Of a DNA stretch of 64,000 bases, positions 1 to 9,437 are shown piece after piece. Each line of letters opens with the position of its first letter. Within the stretch, counting starts at the first letter, position 1. The position numbers were made by a program, and so were the translations under genes. Location of the stretch: NCBI GenBank assembly GCA_027490225.1, contig JAIXYK010000054.1:1-64000 (forward strand), in the 5' to 3' direction. Under the pieces are notes generated by a model, which made no database searches, was not told the origin of the DNA, and worked only from the letters and a program-made list of their open reading frames with translations. The DNA comes from Bacteroidota bacterium. GTDB taxonomy: Bacteria; Bacteroidota; Bacteroidia; M30B66.

Positions 1-1033
1 AACCAAGGTCTGTTTCGTTTAGCTTTCTTGCAGCGGTGTGCAATATAGCAATTTGGACGCATGCACGTAAAAAATACAGACCAATTAATATTAACACATT
101 GTATTGAAGAATTAATCCTGCAATAATTGCTGCATGAAAAAATAACCAGGACAATGGGTAAACAATGAGTGTTCTCTTGTGTGTTGATTTATAGTGTTTT
201 GCTGTAGAGTGGTGACGTTTCTTTTGGCGAAACCACTCTTTCCAGGTTTGCTTTGGCAATGAAACTGTAATTGCATCTTTGTTGATAACTACTGCTACAT
301 TACTTTTAGTAGCAACTTCATTTATAAACAAATCATCATCGCCAGAAAGAATATGCATGTGAGATGCAAATCCTTTGGCGGCAAAGAATAGTTCTCTTTT
401 ATAAGAAAGATTTCTACCAACACCCATATATGTATTTCCTTTTAATGCATTGCCAAGAAACTGAACGGCAATAAAAAAAGCGTCGAAACGAATAAAAGTA
501 TTGAGTGTACTGTTTTGTTTTTCGTATTTGCCGTAAGCCACAACTATATTTTTGTTGGTTGAATGCCCATGCATCATTTCTTTTATCCATTGATTGCTTG
601 TTGGATAACAATCGGCATCGGTTAGCAACAGAATTTCGTTTACGGCTGCTTTTATTCCAATGGTTAAAGCGAATTTTTTACCATGTTCGTGCTTATCTAC
701 GAACTTAATATTTGCAACTTTTAAGTGCTTGTGGTTTAATGCTAAAGCTTCTAAAAGATCTTCTGAATTGTCCCATGAGCAATCATTTACAACAATAACC
801 TCAAAATTGGGATAATCTTGCTCCAACACCAAAGTTAAAAACTTTTCTAAGCGTTCGGCTTCATTTCTGGCACATATGACCACAGAAACCGGAGGGAAAG
901 TTGAAGGAGCTGGTAATGGTTTGTAAATTGAAACTTTTAGAAAAGTGAAAAGAAAATAATACAACTGCACCAATAGGCCCAATGTGGCAACTGCCAAAAT
1001 AATAAGTAAGGGTGAAGGTGTTAAATCAATCAT
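1..1033 (-). CDS. Glycosyltransferase family 2, membrane-anchored (C-terminus cut by window edge)
   Basis: This leftward gene has its ATG at 1033 and runs off the window at base 1, leaving 344 readable codons. One N-terminal membrane helix (about residues 10-30) is followed by a GT-A fold: VSVVICARNEAERL near 49-62, VVNDCSWDNS near 81-90, the metal/nucleotide-binding DAD at 139-141, GDDDLF at 231-236 as the likely acceptor/base motif, and QKKRH at 270-274 in the place of the usual QxxRW. More membrane helices follow from about 290. This is the layout of processive or lipid-linked GT2 enzymes that use a nucleotide sugar at the cytoplasmic membrane. The sugar and acceptor cannot be told. It is divergent from tgt across a 96-bp gap. 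Confidence 0.85.
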   Translation of the reverse strand, partial: MIDLTPSPLLIILAVATLGLLVQLYYFLFTFLKVSIYKPLPAPSTFPPVSVVICARNEAERLEKFLTLVLEQDYPNFEVIVVNDCSWDNSEDLLEALALNHKHLKVANIKFVDKHEHGKKFALTIGIKAAVNEILLLTDADCYPTSNQWIKEMMHGHSTNKNIVVAYGKYEKQNSTLNTFIRFDAFFIAVQFLGNALKGNTYMGVGRNLSYKRELFFAAKGFASHMHILSGDDDLFINEVATKSNVAVVINKDAITVSLPKQTWKEWFRQKKRHHSTAKHYKSTHKRTLIVYPLSWLFFHAAIIAGLILQYNVLILIGLYFLRACVQIAILHTAARKLNETDLG

Positions 1034-1058
1034 TAATAGTGTTTAAAAAAAAGAAGCA

Positions 1059-1066
1059 CAAAAGTA
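1059..1066 (-). promoter_or_regulatory. Candidate -7 box (TACTTTTG) of the glycosyltransferase gene
   Basis: On the minus strand TACTTTTG fits the Bacteroidota -7 consensus TAnnTTTG, 25 nt before the ATG at 1033. I see no clear TTTG -33 element at the expected spacing, so this rests on one short motif in AT-rich DNA. Confidence 0.35.
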
Positions 1067-1102
1067 GAATGTTTCTTATCGCAGGTTGAACGGTTAAAGG
1101 TC

Positions 1103-1110
1103 TATCTTTG
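1103..1110 (+). promoter_or_regulatory. Candidate -7 box (TATCTTTG) of tgt
   Basis: TATCTTTG matches TAnnTTTG and ends 19 nt before the tgt ATG. A TTG lies at 1086-1088, a little closer than the usual -33 spacing. It would drive tgt and the overlapping permease gene. Confidence 0.45.
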
Positions 1111-1129
1111 CGCAACTTTTTAACAAAGC

Positions 1130-2260
1130 ATGGACTTTACACTGGCAGCAACTGACAAGCATTCCAAGGCCAGAGCAGGAAACATTTCAACAGCACATGG
1201 GAATATTGAAACTCCTATTTTTATGCCTGTTGGTACTGCCGGAACTGTAAAAGCAGTACATCTGCGCGAACTGAAAGATGATATTCAGGCGCAGATTATT
1301 CTTGGAAATACTTACCATTTATTTTTACGACCTGGATTAGAGGTTTTGCAAACCGCAGGCGGCTTACACAAATTTAATGGTTGGGACAGGCCATTGCTTA
1401 CTGATAGTGGAGGTTATCAGGTTTTTTCTTTATCAGACCGAAGGAAAATAAAAGAAGAAGGAGCTATTTTTCAATCGCATATTGATGGCTCTAAACACAT
1501 GTTTAGTCCAGAAAGAGTAATGGATATTCAGCGTGTAATTGGTGCTGATATTATCATGGCGTTTGATGAGTGCACGCCTTATCCTTGCGATTATATTTAT
1601 GCAGAAAACAGCATGGAAAGGACACATCGCTGGTTGAAAAGATGCATTGAACGATTTGATACTACTGAAGGTTTGTATGGGTATTCTCAAACTTTGTTTC
1701 CGATTGTTCAGGGAAGCGTTTACAAAGATTTAAGGATAAGAAGTGCTGAGTTTATTGCCAGCATGAATAGGGAAGGAAATGCTATTGGAGGACTTTCTGT
1801 AGGAGAACCAGCTGAAGACATGTATGAAATGACAGAACTTGTTTGTAGTATTTTACCTCAAGATAAACCCCGGTATTTGATGGGTGTTGGTACTCCCGAA
1901 AATATATTAGAAGGTATTGCTTTGGGTGTAGATATGTTTGATTGTGTAATGCCGACTAGGAATGCAAGAAATGGTATGTTGTTTACAACTGAGGGAATTA
2001 TTAATATAAAAAATGCAAAATGGAAAGCCGATTTTTCTCCATTAGACCCATTACTATTAAATTTTGCTGATCAACAATATACTAAGGCTTATTTGAGACA
2101 TTTGTTTATTTCAGGCGAATATTTAGCTGGAATGATTGCAAGTGTGCACAATTTAGGATTTTATTTATGGTTAGTGAAAGAAGCAAGAAAACAAATTATT
2201 GCGGGTACTTTTGCTGAGTGGAAAACTACAATGGTTAAGAAAGTAAGTCAGCGCTTATGA
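1130..2260 (+). CDS. tgt: Queuine/preQ1 tRNA-guanine transglycosylase
   Basis: Exchanges guanine-34 of GUN anticodons for preQ1 in queuosine synthesis, in the cytoplasm. It is 376 residues long. The TIM-barrel landmarks are all present: MPVGTAGTVKAV near 32-43, LTDSGGYQVFS with general base D92, IVQGS near 192, and GVDMFDCVMPTRNARNG with the nucleophile aligning to D271. The C-terminal region where many bacterial enzymes carry the zinc cysteines (about 303-320 here) contains no cysteine, while the later histidine (H340) remains. From memory, Bacteroidota homologues share this lack, so it is probably lineage-typical. The stop overlaps the next start by 4 nt (ATGA), which implies translational coupling to the LptF/G-like permease. 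Confidence 0.96.
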   Translation: MDFTLAATDKHSKARAGNISTAHGNIETPIFMPVGTAGTVKAVHLRELKDDIQAQIILGNTYHLFLRPGLEVLQTAGGLHKFNGWDRPLLTDSGGYQVFSLSDRRKIKEEGAIFQSHIDGSKHMFSPERVMDIQRVIGADIIMAFDECTPYPCDYIYAENSMERTHRWLKRCIERFDTTEGLYGYSQTLFPIVQGSVYKDLRIRSAEFIASMNREGNAIGGLSVGEPAEDMYEMTELVCSILPQDKPRYLMGVGTPENILEGIALGVDMFDCVMPTRNARNGMLFTTEGIINIKNAKWKADFSPLDPLLLNFADQQYTKAYLRHLFISGEYLAGMIASVHNLGFYLWLVKEARKQIIAGTFAEWKTTMVKKVSQRL

Positions 2261-3348
2261 ACATTAAATTGTATTTGTTAGATAAGTATATCATTAAGAA
2301 GTTTTTGGGAACTTTTTTTTATGCCATTTTGGTATTTGGAGTAGCTATTCCGTTGATATTCGATTTAACAGAGAAAATGGATGATATTTTAGAAAAGGAA
2401 ATCCCTGTAAGCGAATTATTGGGCGATTATTATTTGAATTTCATTCCATATTTCGCAAATTTATTTACTCCATTATTTGCATTTATTAGTGTTGTTTTTT
2501 TTACTTCCCGCATGGCCAATCAAACTGAGATTGTTGCTATGCTTAGCAGTGGCGTGAGCTTTAGAAGATTGTTAAGGCCTTATATGATTTCCGCTATAAC
2601 AATCGGATTGTTTTCATTTTTATTAAATAGTTTTATAATTCCTCCGGCAAACGCCAACAGACTTAAATTTGAATATAAATATTTAAAATATAACTGGAAT
2701 AGAAACTATTCTAATCTACATAGGCAAATAGCTCCAGGAACTTTTATTTATTTAGAATCATTTACACAAAATACACAAACTGGTTATAGATTTACGCAAG
2801 AGGTAATGAAAGGTCAGGAAATGAAATCGAAAATGAGCGCGGAATATTTGCGTTGGGATACCATAAATAAAAAATGGACCCTCGATAATTATGTAATTAG
2901 GTTATTTGATGGCAAGAAAGAAAAGATAAAAAGAGGTACACGTAAAGATACAAGTCTAGCCTTTGTTCCCCTTGATTTTGCATTAGCTGACGACGATGTG
3001 GAAATGATGAATTTTTTTCAATTAAATGAATTTATAATTCGGGAAAAATCTAAAGGATCTGAATTTGTAGACTATTATTTATTTGAAAAGTACCGCCGAA
3101 TGGCAAATCCATTTTCTAATATAATTCTCACATTAATTGCAGTGCCACTGGCAGGCAGAAAGGTAAGGGGAGGAGTAGGAATGCATATTGGATTAGGTAT
3201 CGCTTTGAGTTTTACTTTTGTAATGTTGATGCAGATAAGTTCTGTTTTTGCAACTTTGGGTGGCGTTAATCCTGGCATTGCAGCGTGGATTCCTAATTTT
3301 TTATTCCTAATAGTGGCTTTATTTTTATTGAAAAATTCCCCAAAGTAA
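2257..3348 (+). CDS. LptF/LptG (YjgP/YjgQ) family LPS export permease
   Basis: A 363-residue inner-membrane protein with the family's 3+3 layout. Three helices lie in the N-terminal third (about 14-36, 57-78, 100-122), a soluble periplasmic domain follows (about 130-280), and three helices close the C-terminus (about 285-362). The signature region LYLLDKYIIKKFLGTF lies at the N-terminus. LptF/G permeases couple LptB ATP hydrolysis to lifting LPS out of the inner membrane. F and G cannot be told apart here, and no lptB is nearby. It overlaps tgt by 4 nt and its stop sits 3 bp from the converging stop of the next gene, with no room for a terminator. Confidence 0.9.
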   Translation: MNIKLYLLDKYIIKKFLGTFFYAILVFGVAIPLIFDLTEKMDDILEKEIPVSELLGDYYLNFIPYFANLFTPLFAFISVVFFTSRMANQTEIVAMLSSGVSFRRLLRPYMISAITIGLFSFLLNSFIIPPANANRLKFEYKYLKYNWNRNYSNLHRQIAPGTFIYLESFTQNTQTGYRFTQEVMKGQEMKSKMSAEYLRWDTINKKWTLDNYVIRLFDGKKEKIKRGTRKDTSLAFVPLDFALADDDVEMMNFFQLNEFIIREKSKGSEFVDYYLFEKYRRMANPFSNIILTLIAVPLAGRKVRGGVGMHIGLGIALSFTFVMLMQISSVFATLGGVNPGIAAWIPNFLFLIVALFLLKNSPK

Positions 3349-3351
3349 TCT

Positions 3352-6300
3352 TTAAACGCTTACACCAATCACACAGATATCATCTACTTGTTCTAAAATA
3401 CCTTGCCATTTATTGAGTGTATTTTCTAACTCTGCACATTGAATTTGCATTGATAAATGTGCATTATGTAAAAGAAGTTCTTTAAAACGTTTGCGCAGGA
3501 ATTTTCCACCTCTTTCGCCTCCGAACTGATCGACATATCCATCGGAAAATATGTAGAAGTTATCGCCTTCATTAAGTTGAATAGTGTGATTTGTGAAATC
3601 ATTCACAACAATATTAAGCGCAATAGACTGTTTATCACCTTTTATTTCTTCAATAATTTTCGCATCTTTTCTTTTTATCCAAATTGGACTATTTGCACCA
3701 GCCCAAGTAACTACGCGTGTTTTAATATTTAATAAACAAAGAGAAATATCCATACCATCTGCAACTTCTTTTTCGCTTTTCTCAAATGTTTCAAGCACTA
3801 ATTCTCTGACTTTATTTAAAATTAAATTAGGTGTGGAGAGTTGAAATTCTTTAACTGCTCTATTGAGCGCATTACTGCATACAACGCTAATCATCGCACC
3901 AGGAACGCCATGACCTGTGCAATCAGCCGCAGCAATTAATACTAAATCCTCATCAATTTTTTCTAACCAATAAAAATCTCCTGCAACAATATCTTTCGGC
4001 TTATAAAAAACAAAATATTCTTTAAGGTATTTATTTAACATTTTAATTGGTGGTAAAATAGCCTCTTGTAGACGTTGAGCATAATGCAAGGAATCAAGTA
4101 TTTCGTGATTTTTCAGTTCTACTAAATTCTTTTGTTGTTCTGCTATTTCTTTTTGAAGTACCACCTCGAATGTGCGCTCTGTTACAATTTTTTCTAGTTC
4201 TTTTTGCCTTAATATTAATGAGCGGGTTCGTTGTTTAATGATTAAAGCTATTAACACGATAGACAAAACAACGTAAATAAAGTATGCAAGTATCGTTTTA
4301 AACCAAGGAGGCCTGATAGAAAAAGAATACATACTTTCTTTGCTCCAATTGCCTGCATTGTTTTCGCATTTTACTTTAAAAATATAGTCACCCGCTGGTA
4401 AGTTTCCATAAGCAACGTAATTGTTTTTAGAAGATATACTCCATTGTTTATCAATTCCTTCTAACTTATATTGATATTTAATTTTGTCTGCTCGTTTTGT
4501 ACTAATACCGATAAAATTAAAGTTTAAAAAATTATTGTCATAGCGAAGAGATAAATTGACAGGTATTTGATTCCATTTTGCTATGCTGTCAAATTGTAGA
4601 TTTCCGATTTTAAGGCCATTTCCCAATTTCAATGTCGTGTCTTTATTTTTTTCAATTTTGGCCCATGGTATTGATTGGTTAAATAGTTCAACTTCAGTAA
4701 TTTCAACTGAAGGAACAATTGTGTCATTATTTAAATTATTGTTAAATAAGCAAGTTAGTCTATCACCTGTTCCGCACCAGATATTTCCTACAGAGTCTTC
4801 GCTTAATGCATTTCTCCAGCAATTAACTCCTAAAAAACCATCGTCGTAGTTGTATGATATAATTTCGGAATCAAAATTTATTTCTGATTTTTCACAATTA
4901 AGAGAATTTACAATTTGTGAATTTAATTTATTGATTCCATTCCTTGTACCTACCCAAATATTTTCATTTTTATCTTGAAATAAACTGTAAACTGAATTAT
5001 TACTTAAACCACAATTTTCTTCTATTTTAATGTAATTATTATTTTCCATACAGAGCAATCCGGAACCATTAGTTCCTAGCCAAATTTTGCCTTTATTATC
5101 AGCCAATATTGCAAATATTACGTTGTTAGGTAAGCCTTCACTTTTTGTAAATCTTGTTATTGTAATGTCTGTATAATCTTTAGACTGGTATTCTATTTTA
5201 TATAAACCATAGTAGGAACCTAACCAAATTGCTCCTTTTTTATCATGAATAAAGCCATAAATAATATCACTTTCCATTCCTGTATTTTTATCGTACAGCA
5301 GAATTTCTTTTCCATTAAAGTATTTCAAACCCTGTCCGTATGAACCAACCCAGAAGTTACCAAATTTATCTTCTATAATGCTGGAAATTTGACCAAATGC
5401 AGGACTGAAGTAACTTTTAAATGTCTTTCCATCATATTTTATAATACAATCTTGTCCAACAAAAACAATTTCGCTATTCTTTGTTTCTATTATTTTTGTG
5501 GCTGCCCCATCTTTATAAAAATAGGGCATTTTATAGTTTGTAATTTCATTATTATAAAGAGTAGAAATTCCATTATTGGTGCAAAACCATAATTTACCCT
5601 TAGAATCTTTTAGAATGGAAGAAATTATATTTCCTGAAAATCCTTCTTTTTCAGTATAATGATTAAAAAGTGAACCATTAAAAAGATTTAAACCTGCATA
5701 AGTAGATATCCAAATATTACCGCTTTTATCTTCAAAAACGCTTTTACAATCTATACTGCTCAAGCCATCTGATAAACCAAAATTTTTAATACACTTATCT
5801 TTTATTTTACTTAATCCAGAGGATGTTGAAATCCAAATATTACTATTAGAATCTTCATAAACATCATTTACATTATTTGCAATTAAACCTTGTTCTTGGC
5901 TATAATATTGTATTTTATTATTGTCTAAAATAGCTATACCAGCCCCGTAGCAAGCAAACCAAATTTTTCCTGATTTATCTTGCATAATAGCTCGAACATC
6001 TTTAAAAAAATCAGTATTACTTGTATTTAATAATTGGAATTTTTTCCCATCATATTTTGCAATACCTAAATTTTTAATGCTTAACCATTTATTATTTTCC
6101 GCATCATTAAAAATGGTTAAAACATTCAAAGGAACTGGTGATTTATTCTCGGATATTGAAATATTGTGAAATTTTTTATTCTCAAGATAGCTGATACCTT
6201 CTCTTGTAGCTACCCAAATATTATTTTTATTATCCTCTATTATTTTATTAACTCTATCATGAATAAGTCCTGTAGATTCGCTGTAGTGATAAATAAATTT

Positions 6301-6954
6301 CCCATCGTATTTGCTAATTCCATTTCGGTCCTCATAATACCATATATTTCCTGCCTTATCTATGTTTAAGGTATAAATATAATCGCTATTTAATCCTTCT
6401 TTTATGGTATACTGGGTAAATGTTTTTCCATTGAATTTACAGAATCCTCCACCATAAGTTGCAATCCATAAATTTCCTTTAGGCCCTTGTACAACATTTT
6501 GGATATAACTGTGGCTAACACCTTCATAGATTGAAAAAGAGCTGAAATTTTGTGGATTTGCTTCTTTAGATTTTGGAGCACTCACATTTACTTTTTTCGG
6601 TATTTTCATTTCCGATACAATAAATGAAGCGTCTTTTACAGTTGTTTTAATGCTTAAAAAAGTTGGAATTTTTTTCCAAATTTCATCTTGGGCAATTGTT
6701 TCAGTTTTATAAATTACTGACTTAACATTTGGATTTAAATAGTTTTTACTTACTTCAATTCCTTTTAAATCTGAAATGGTGATATTAGTAAATACTTTAG
6801 GTTTAACTTGATTTCCTGATATAATTACTTTTCCATTTAATTTATGAGAAATCTTTTCCTTCTTATGATTTATTTCCGCAGTATTGCTTTTATTGCAAGA
6901 AGATAGGCAACATACCAGCAGAAATAATGTAAAAAGTACTTTTTTAAACAACAT
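3352..6954 (-). CDS. Lipoprotein-type sensor phosphatase: two-component propeller repeats, Y_Y_Y domain, TM helix, SpoIIE/PP2C domain
   Basis: A 1200-residue one-piece signalling protein. The N-terminus ends in a lipobox (LSSC, C20). About 13 propeller repeats of the type GxIWxGTxxGLxxxxG follow (about 160-760), then a Y_Y_Y domain (about 800-880), one membrane helix (about 886-907), a short coiled linker, and a SpoIIE-type PP2C phosphatase (about 975-1200). Metal-binding acids are visible in VAGDFYW (D993), ADCTGHGVPGA (D1011), SDGYVD (D1138) and QVDD (1191-1192). No kinase or receiver domain is present, unlike hybrid two-component systems built on the same propeller. The known role of SpoIIE domains is to dephosphorylate anti-anti-sigma (STAS) proteins, but no STAS or anti-sigma gene is adjacent. 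The ligand is unknown. Confidence 0.9.
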   Translation of the reverse strand: MLFKKVLFTLFLLVCCLSSCNKSNTAEINHKKEKISHKLNGKVIISGNQVKPKVFTNITISDLKGIEVSKNYLNPNVKSVIYKTETIAQDEIWKKIPTFLSIKTTVKDASFIVSEMKIPKKVNVSAPKSKEANPQNFSSFSIYEGVSHSYIQNVVQGPKGNLWIATYGGGFCKFNGKTFTQYTIKEGLNSDYIYTLNIDKAGNIWYYEDRNGISKYDGKFIYHYSESTGLIHDRVNKIIEDNKNNIWVATREGISYLENKKFHNISISENKSPVPLNVLTIFNDAENNKWLSIKNLGIAKYDGKKFQLLNTSNTDFFKDVRAIMQDKSGKIWFACYGAGIAILDNNKIQYYSQEQGLIANNVNDVYEDSNSNIWISTSSGLSKIKDKCIKNFGLSDGLSSIDCKSVFEDKSGNIWISTYAGLNLFNGSLFNHYTEKEGFSGNIISSILKDSKGKLWFCTNNGISTLYNNEITNYKMPYFYKDGAATKIIETKNSEIVFVGQDCIIKYDGKTFKSYFSPAFGQISSIIEDKFGNFWVGSYGQGLKYFNGKEILLYDKNTGMESDIIYGFIHDKKGAIWLGSYYGLYKIEYQSKDYTDITITRFTKSEGLPNNVIFAILADNKGKIWLGTNGSGLLCMENNNYIKIEENCGLSNNSVYSLFQDKNENIWVGTRNGINKLNSQIVNSLNCEKSEINFDSEIISYNYDDGFLGVNCWRNALSEDSVGNIWCGTGDRLTCLFNNNLNNDTIVPSVEITEVELFNQSIPWAKIEKNKDTTLKLGNGLKIGNLQFDSIAKWNQIPVNLSLRYDNNFLNFNFIGISTKRADKIKYQYKLEGIDKQWSISSKNNYVAYGNLPAGDYIFKVKCENNAGNWSKESMYSFSIRPPWFKTILAYFIYVVLSIVLIALIIKQRTRSLILRQKELEKIVTERTFEVVLQKEIAEQQKNLVELKNHEILDSLHYAQRLQEAILPPIKMLNKYLKEYFVFYKPKDIVAGDFYWLEKIDEDLVLIAAADCTGHGVPGAMISVVCSNALNRAVKEFQLSTPNLILNKVRELVLETFEKSEKEVADGMDISLCLLNIKTRVVTWAGANSPIWIKRKDAKIIEEIKGDKQSIALNIVVNDFTNHTIQLNEGDNFYIFSDGYVDQFGGERGGKFLRKRFKELLLHNAHLSMQIQCAELENTLNKWQGILEQVDDICVIGVSV

Positions 6955-7034
6955 ACACGGATCTAATACGACATGCCTAAGATATGTAAAGAAATACTTT
7001 TTCCTACTTTATATTTACTTTGATTCATTTAAAA

Positions 7035-7068
7035 AATAAAACCAACCATTGCTGTAGTTGGTTTTATT
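7035..7068 (-). terminator. Rho-independent terminator after lepB
   Basis: A perfect 12-bp stem (7035-7046 with 7057-7068) has a 10-nt loop. Read on the minus strand, it is followed by a run of T. It lies 23 bp beyond the lepB stop and closes the par-dap-lep operon. Confidence 0.75.
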
Positions 7069-7090
7069 GTAATGTTCTGCTAAATATAAA

Positions 7091-8713
7091 CTACCTTCTA
7101 GTTATAAACCTTCCTCGCTGATTCCAACCAAAGATAATGAGTAACAAAGGAATCATGATTTGGAAAAAGTAACTTCCAGAAATTCCTTGTACACCAATAA
7201 AAGTGAAAATACGTTCGAAACGAATGTTAGGAAAGCTCCTGTTGCTGCTTTGACTCATCCAAATAAAAACAGCTTTTCCTACTATGTGGTCATTAGGAAC
7301 AAATCCCCAAAAACGAGAATCTGCAGAATTATGACGGTTATCTCCCATCATAAAATAATAATCTTGCTTAAAAGTGTATGAATTTGCAGCAGTGCCATTA
7401 ATAAGAATTTGGTTACCGTTTATTTTTAAATCATTGTTTTCATATACATCAATGATTCTTTTGTAAAGATGAATACTATGTGTGTCAATTGCTACAGTAA
7501 CGCCTTTTTTAGGAATGGTAAGTGGACCATAATTGTCTTTATTCCATGCATAGGAAGCAACATTTGGAAAAATGTCATAATCGAATTCACCTGCCGGGTC
7601 AATGCTTTCGGCTATGTTTGTTACCAGAGGAGATTCCTTTAGTTTTGCTTTGTTCTTTTCATTTAAATGCAATTGAAATACGTTTCCTTCTCGGTATGGC
7701 TGAACATCTGTAATATCTAGTTTATCGAAAGTTTTTTTCAGGTTACTGTTATTAAAAGCTACATCATAAGAAAATTGCATCATTTCTGGATTCATTGCAG
7801 GTTTGTTGTTGATAAACAACTGCTTATCCTTAATTTGAAGGATGTCACCGGGGATGGCCACACATCTTTTTACATAATTATCGCGCTTATCAACAGGGCG
7901 CCAAGTAACTTTTCCAAAAGTTTGACCAGTATATAAATTCACGGCAGAAGGAGTATTTACCATTTCCCAGCCGAATGTTCTCACTAATCTGTAATAGCTT
8001 ATGTTTTGTGAGTTTAATGCAACTGTATCGCCATCGGGATAATTAAAAACCACAATATCATTGTTTTTAACGCTACCTAATCCAGGGAAACGGAAATACG
8101 GTAATTGAATCCATTCAGAATAAGATGGTGTAGAAGCTGTAAAAGGTAATGTATGGTGCGTAAAAGGAATTGTTAAAGGTGTGTTTGGAGTTTTTGAGCC
8201 ATAACTTACTTTGCTAACAAATAAGTAATCTCCTACAAGCAAAGTTTTTTCCATAGAGGAAGTTGGAATAGTGAAAGCCTCGAAGAAAAATGTTCTAATA
8301 ATTGTTGCTGCCACAACAGCAAATACAATTGCTTCCGACCACTCAACTGCTGTGGTTCTTTCATAGGTTTTCCAGTAACCTGGACCCATAAAACGATGTT
8401 TTTCACTAAATCCTAAATAGGGTAGGTAGAAGAAAGAAAAAATGGTTCCTCCTATTGATTCTATTGGATTTTCAACTTCAAAATTGCGAATTGTGAGGTA
8501 TACCATGATTAAATAGATCATGATGTTTACGCCTGGTATTAATAATAGAATCATCCACCACCAAGGCTTTTCAACTAATTTTAGCCATATCCAAAAATTA
8601 TAGCCAGGAATAAATGCTTCCCAAGCTTGTCGCCCAGTTTTTACAAATATTCTCCAAAGGCCAATATGCAGGGCGATAAGTAAAATGATATTAACGATCC
8701 ATTTAAAATCCAT
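7091..8713 (-). CDS. lepB: Signal peptidase I with extra N-terminal membrane region
   Basis: Cleaves signal peptides of exported proteins at the periplasmic face of the inner membrane. Catalytic serine S153 lies in PTSSMEKTLLVGDY and the general base K282 in NYVKRCVAIPGD. The C-terminal box MMGDNRHNSADSRFWG is intact. The protein is 540 residues long, far above the roughly 200-320 of typical homologues. Residues 1-100 form a hydrophobic, tryptophan-rich region (like the DUF5684-type region) with at least two helices before the usual anchor at about 128-146. About 130 residues are inserted between the Ser and Lys boxes, and a C-terminal helix is added. Only 2 bp separate it from dapB, so it is the last gene of the parA-parB operon. 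Confidence 0.95.
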   Translation of the reverse strand: MDFKWIVNIILLIALHIGLWRIFVKTGRQAWEAFIPGYNFWIWLKLVEKPWWWMILLLIPGVNIMIYLIMVYLTIRNFEVENPIESIGGTIFSFFYLPYLGFSEKHRFMGPGYWKTYERTTAVEWSEAIVFAVVAATIIRTFFFEAFTIPTSSMEKTLLVGDYLFVSKVSYGSKTPNTPLTIPFTHHTLPFTASTPSYSEWIQLPYFRFPGLGSVKNNDIVVFNYPDGDTVALNSQNISYYRLVRTFGWEMVNTPSAVNLYTGQTFGKVTWRPVDKRDNYVKRCVAIPGDILQIKDKQLFINNKPAMNPEMMQFSYDVAFNNSNLKKTFDKLDITDVQPYREGNVFQLHLNEKNKAKLKESPLVTNIAESIDPAGEFDYDIFPNVASYAWNKDNYGPLTIPKKGVTVAIDTHSIHLYKRIIDVYENNDLKINGNQILINGTAANSYTFKQDYYFMMGDNRHNSADSRFWGFVPNDHIVGKAVFIWMSQSSNRSFPNIRFERIFTFIGVQGISGSYFFQIMIPLLLIIFGWNQRGRFITRR

Positions 8714-8715
8714 AG

Positions 8716-9435
8716 TCAGATTGTTTGATTGAGTAAGTGTTTCATGGTAAAAATTCCCTTTTTACCAATTAGAAATTCAGCTGCCAAAACAGCACCTAAA
8801 GCAAATCCTTTTCTGGAGAATGCTTCATGGGTTATTGTTATTTGGTCAACGGTTGAAGTATAAAGAATGCTGTGTGTGCCGGGAACGTCTGCTTCTCTGA
8901 TTGCAGTAATGGGCAATATTTGAGCTGAATGCTCTGGAGAATTAGTTTCAAAAGAACGATAACCAGCATGTTCCGCTAAAAGCCCTTCGGCCAAAGTTAT
9001 TGCAGTGCCACTTGGTGCATCTTTCTTTTTGGTATGATGAATTTCTGTAATAGAAGCTTTATATTCTGGGTGTTTCGACATCATCGAAGCTAAAGTTTTA
9101 TTGAGTTCGAAAAAGATATTTACCCCCAAACTGAAATTAGTAGCATAAAAAAGCGCTTTGTTTTGTGTTTCACAATGAAGTTTAATTTCTTCAAAATGAT
9201 GGTACCAACCTGTACTACCAACAACTACTGGAATATTTGCATCAAAACACAATTTAATGTTGGCTGCAGCACTTTCAGGAGTCGTAAATTCAATTGCAAG
9301 GTCTGCATTAGTTATCAATTCCTTTTGATGCAAATTTTCTTCGGTAAGTTTTAGTACTATTTCATGTCCTCGCTGCAAAGCTATTTCTTCAATAGCTTTT
9401 CCCATAGTTCCATATCCAATCAATGCTATTTTCAT
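8716..9435 (-). CDS. dapB: 4-hydroxy-tetrahydrodipicolinate reductase
   Basis: NAD(P)H-dependent reductase of the diaminopimelate/lysine pathway. The Rossmann motif GYGTMG is at the N-terminus. The substrate-binding/catalytic segment EIHHTKKKDAPSGTA lies in the middle and GFALGAVLAAEF near the end. Length is 239 residues, typical for the Bacteroidota form. I chose the ATG at 9435. A frame extension to a TTG at 9441 would overlap the upstream stop and adds only two residues. It sits between DUF5683 and lepB in the operon. Confidence 0.95.
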   Translation of the reverse strand: MKIALIGYGTMGKAIEEIALQRGHEIVLKLTEENLHQKELITNADLAIEFTTPESAAANIKLCFDANIPVVVGSTGWYHHFEEIKLHCETQNKALFYATNFSLGVNIFFELNKTLASMMSKHPEYKASITEIHHTKKKDAPSGTAITLAEGLLAEHAGYRSFETNSPEHSAQILPITAIREADVPGTHSILYTSTVDQITITHEAFSRKGFALGAVLAAEFLIGKKGIFTMKHLLNQTI

Positions 9436-9437
9436 TT

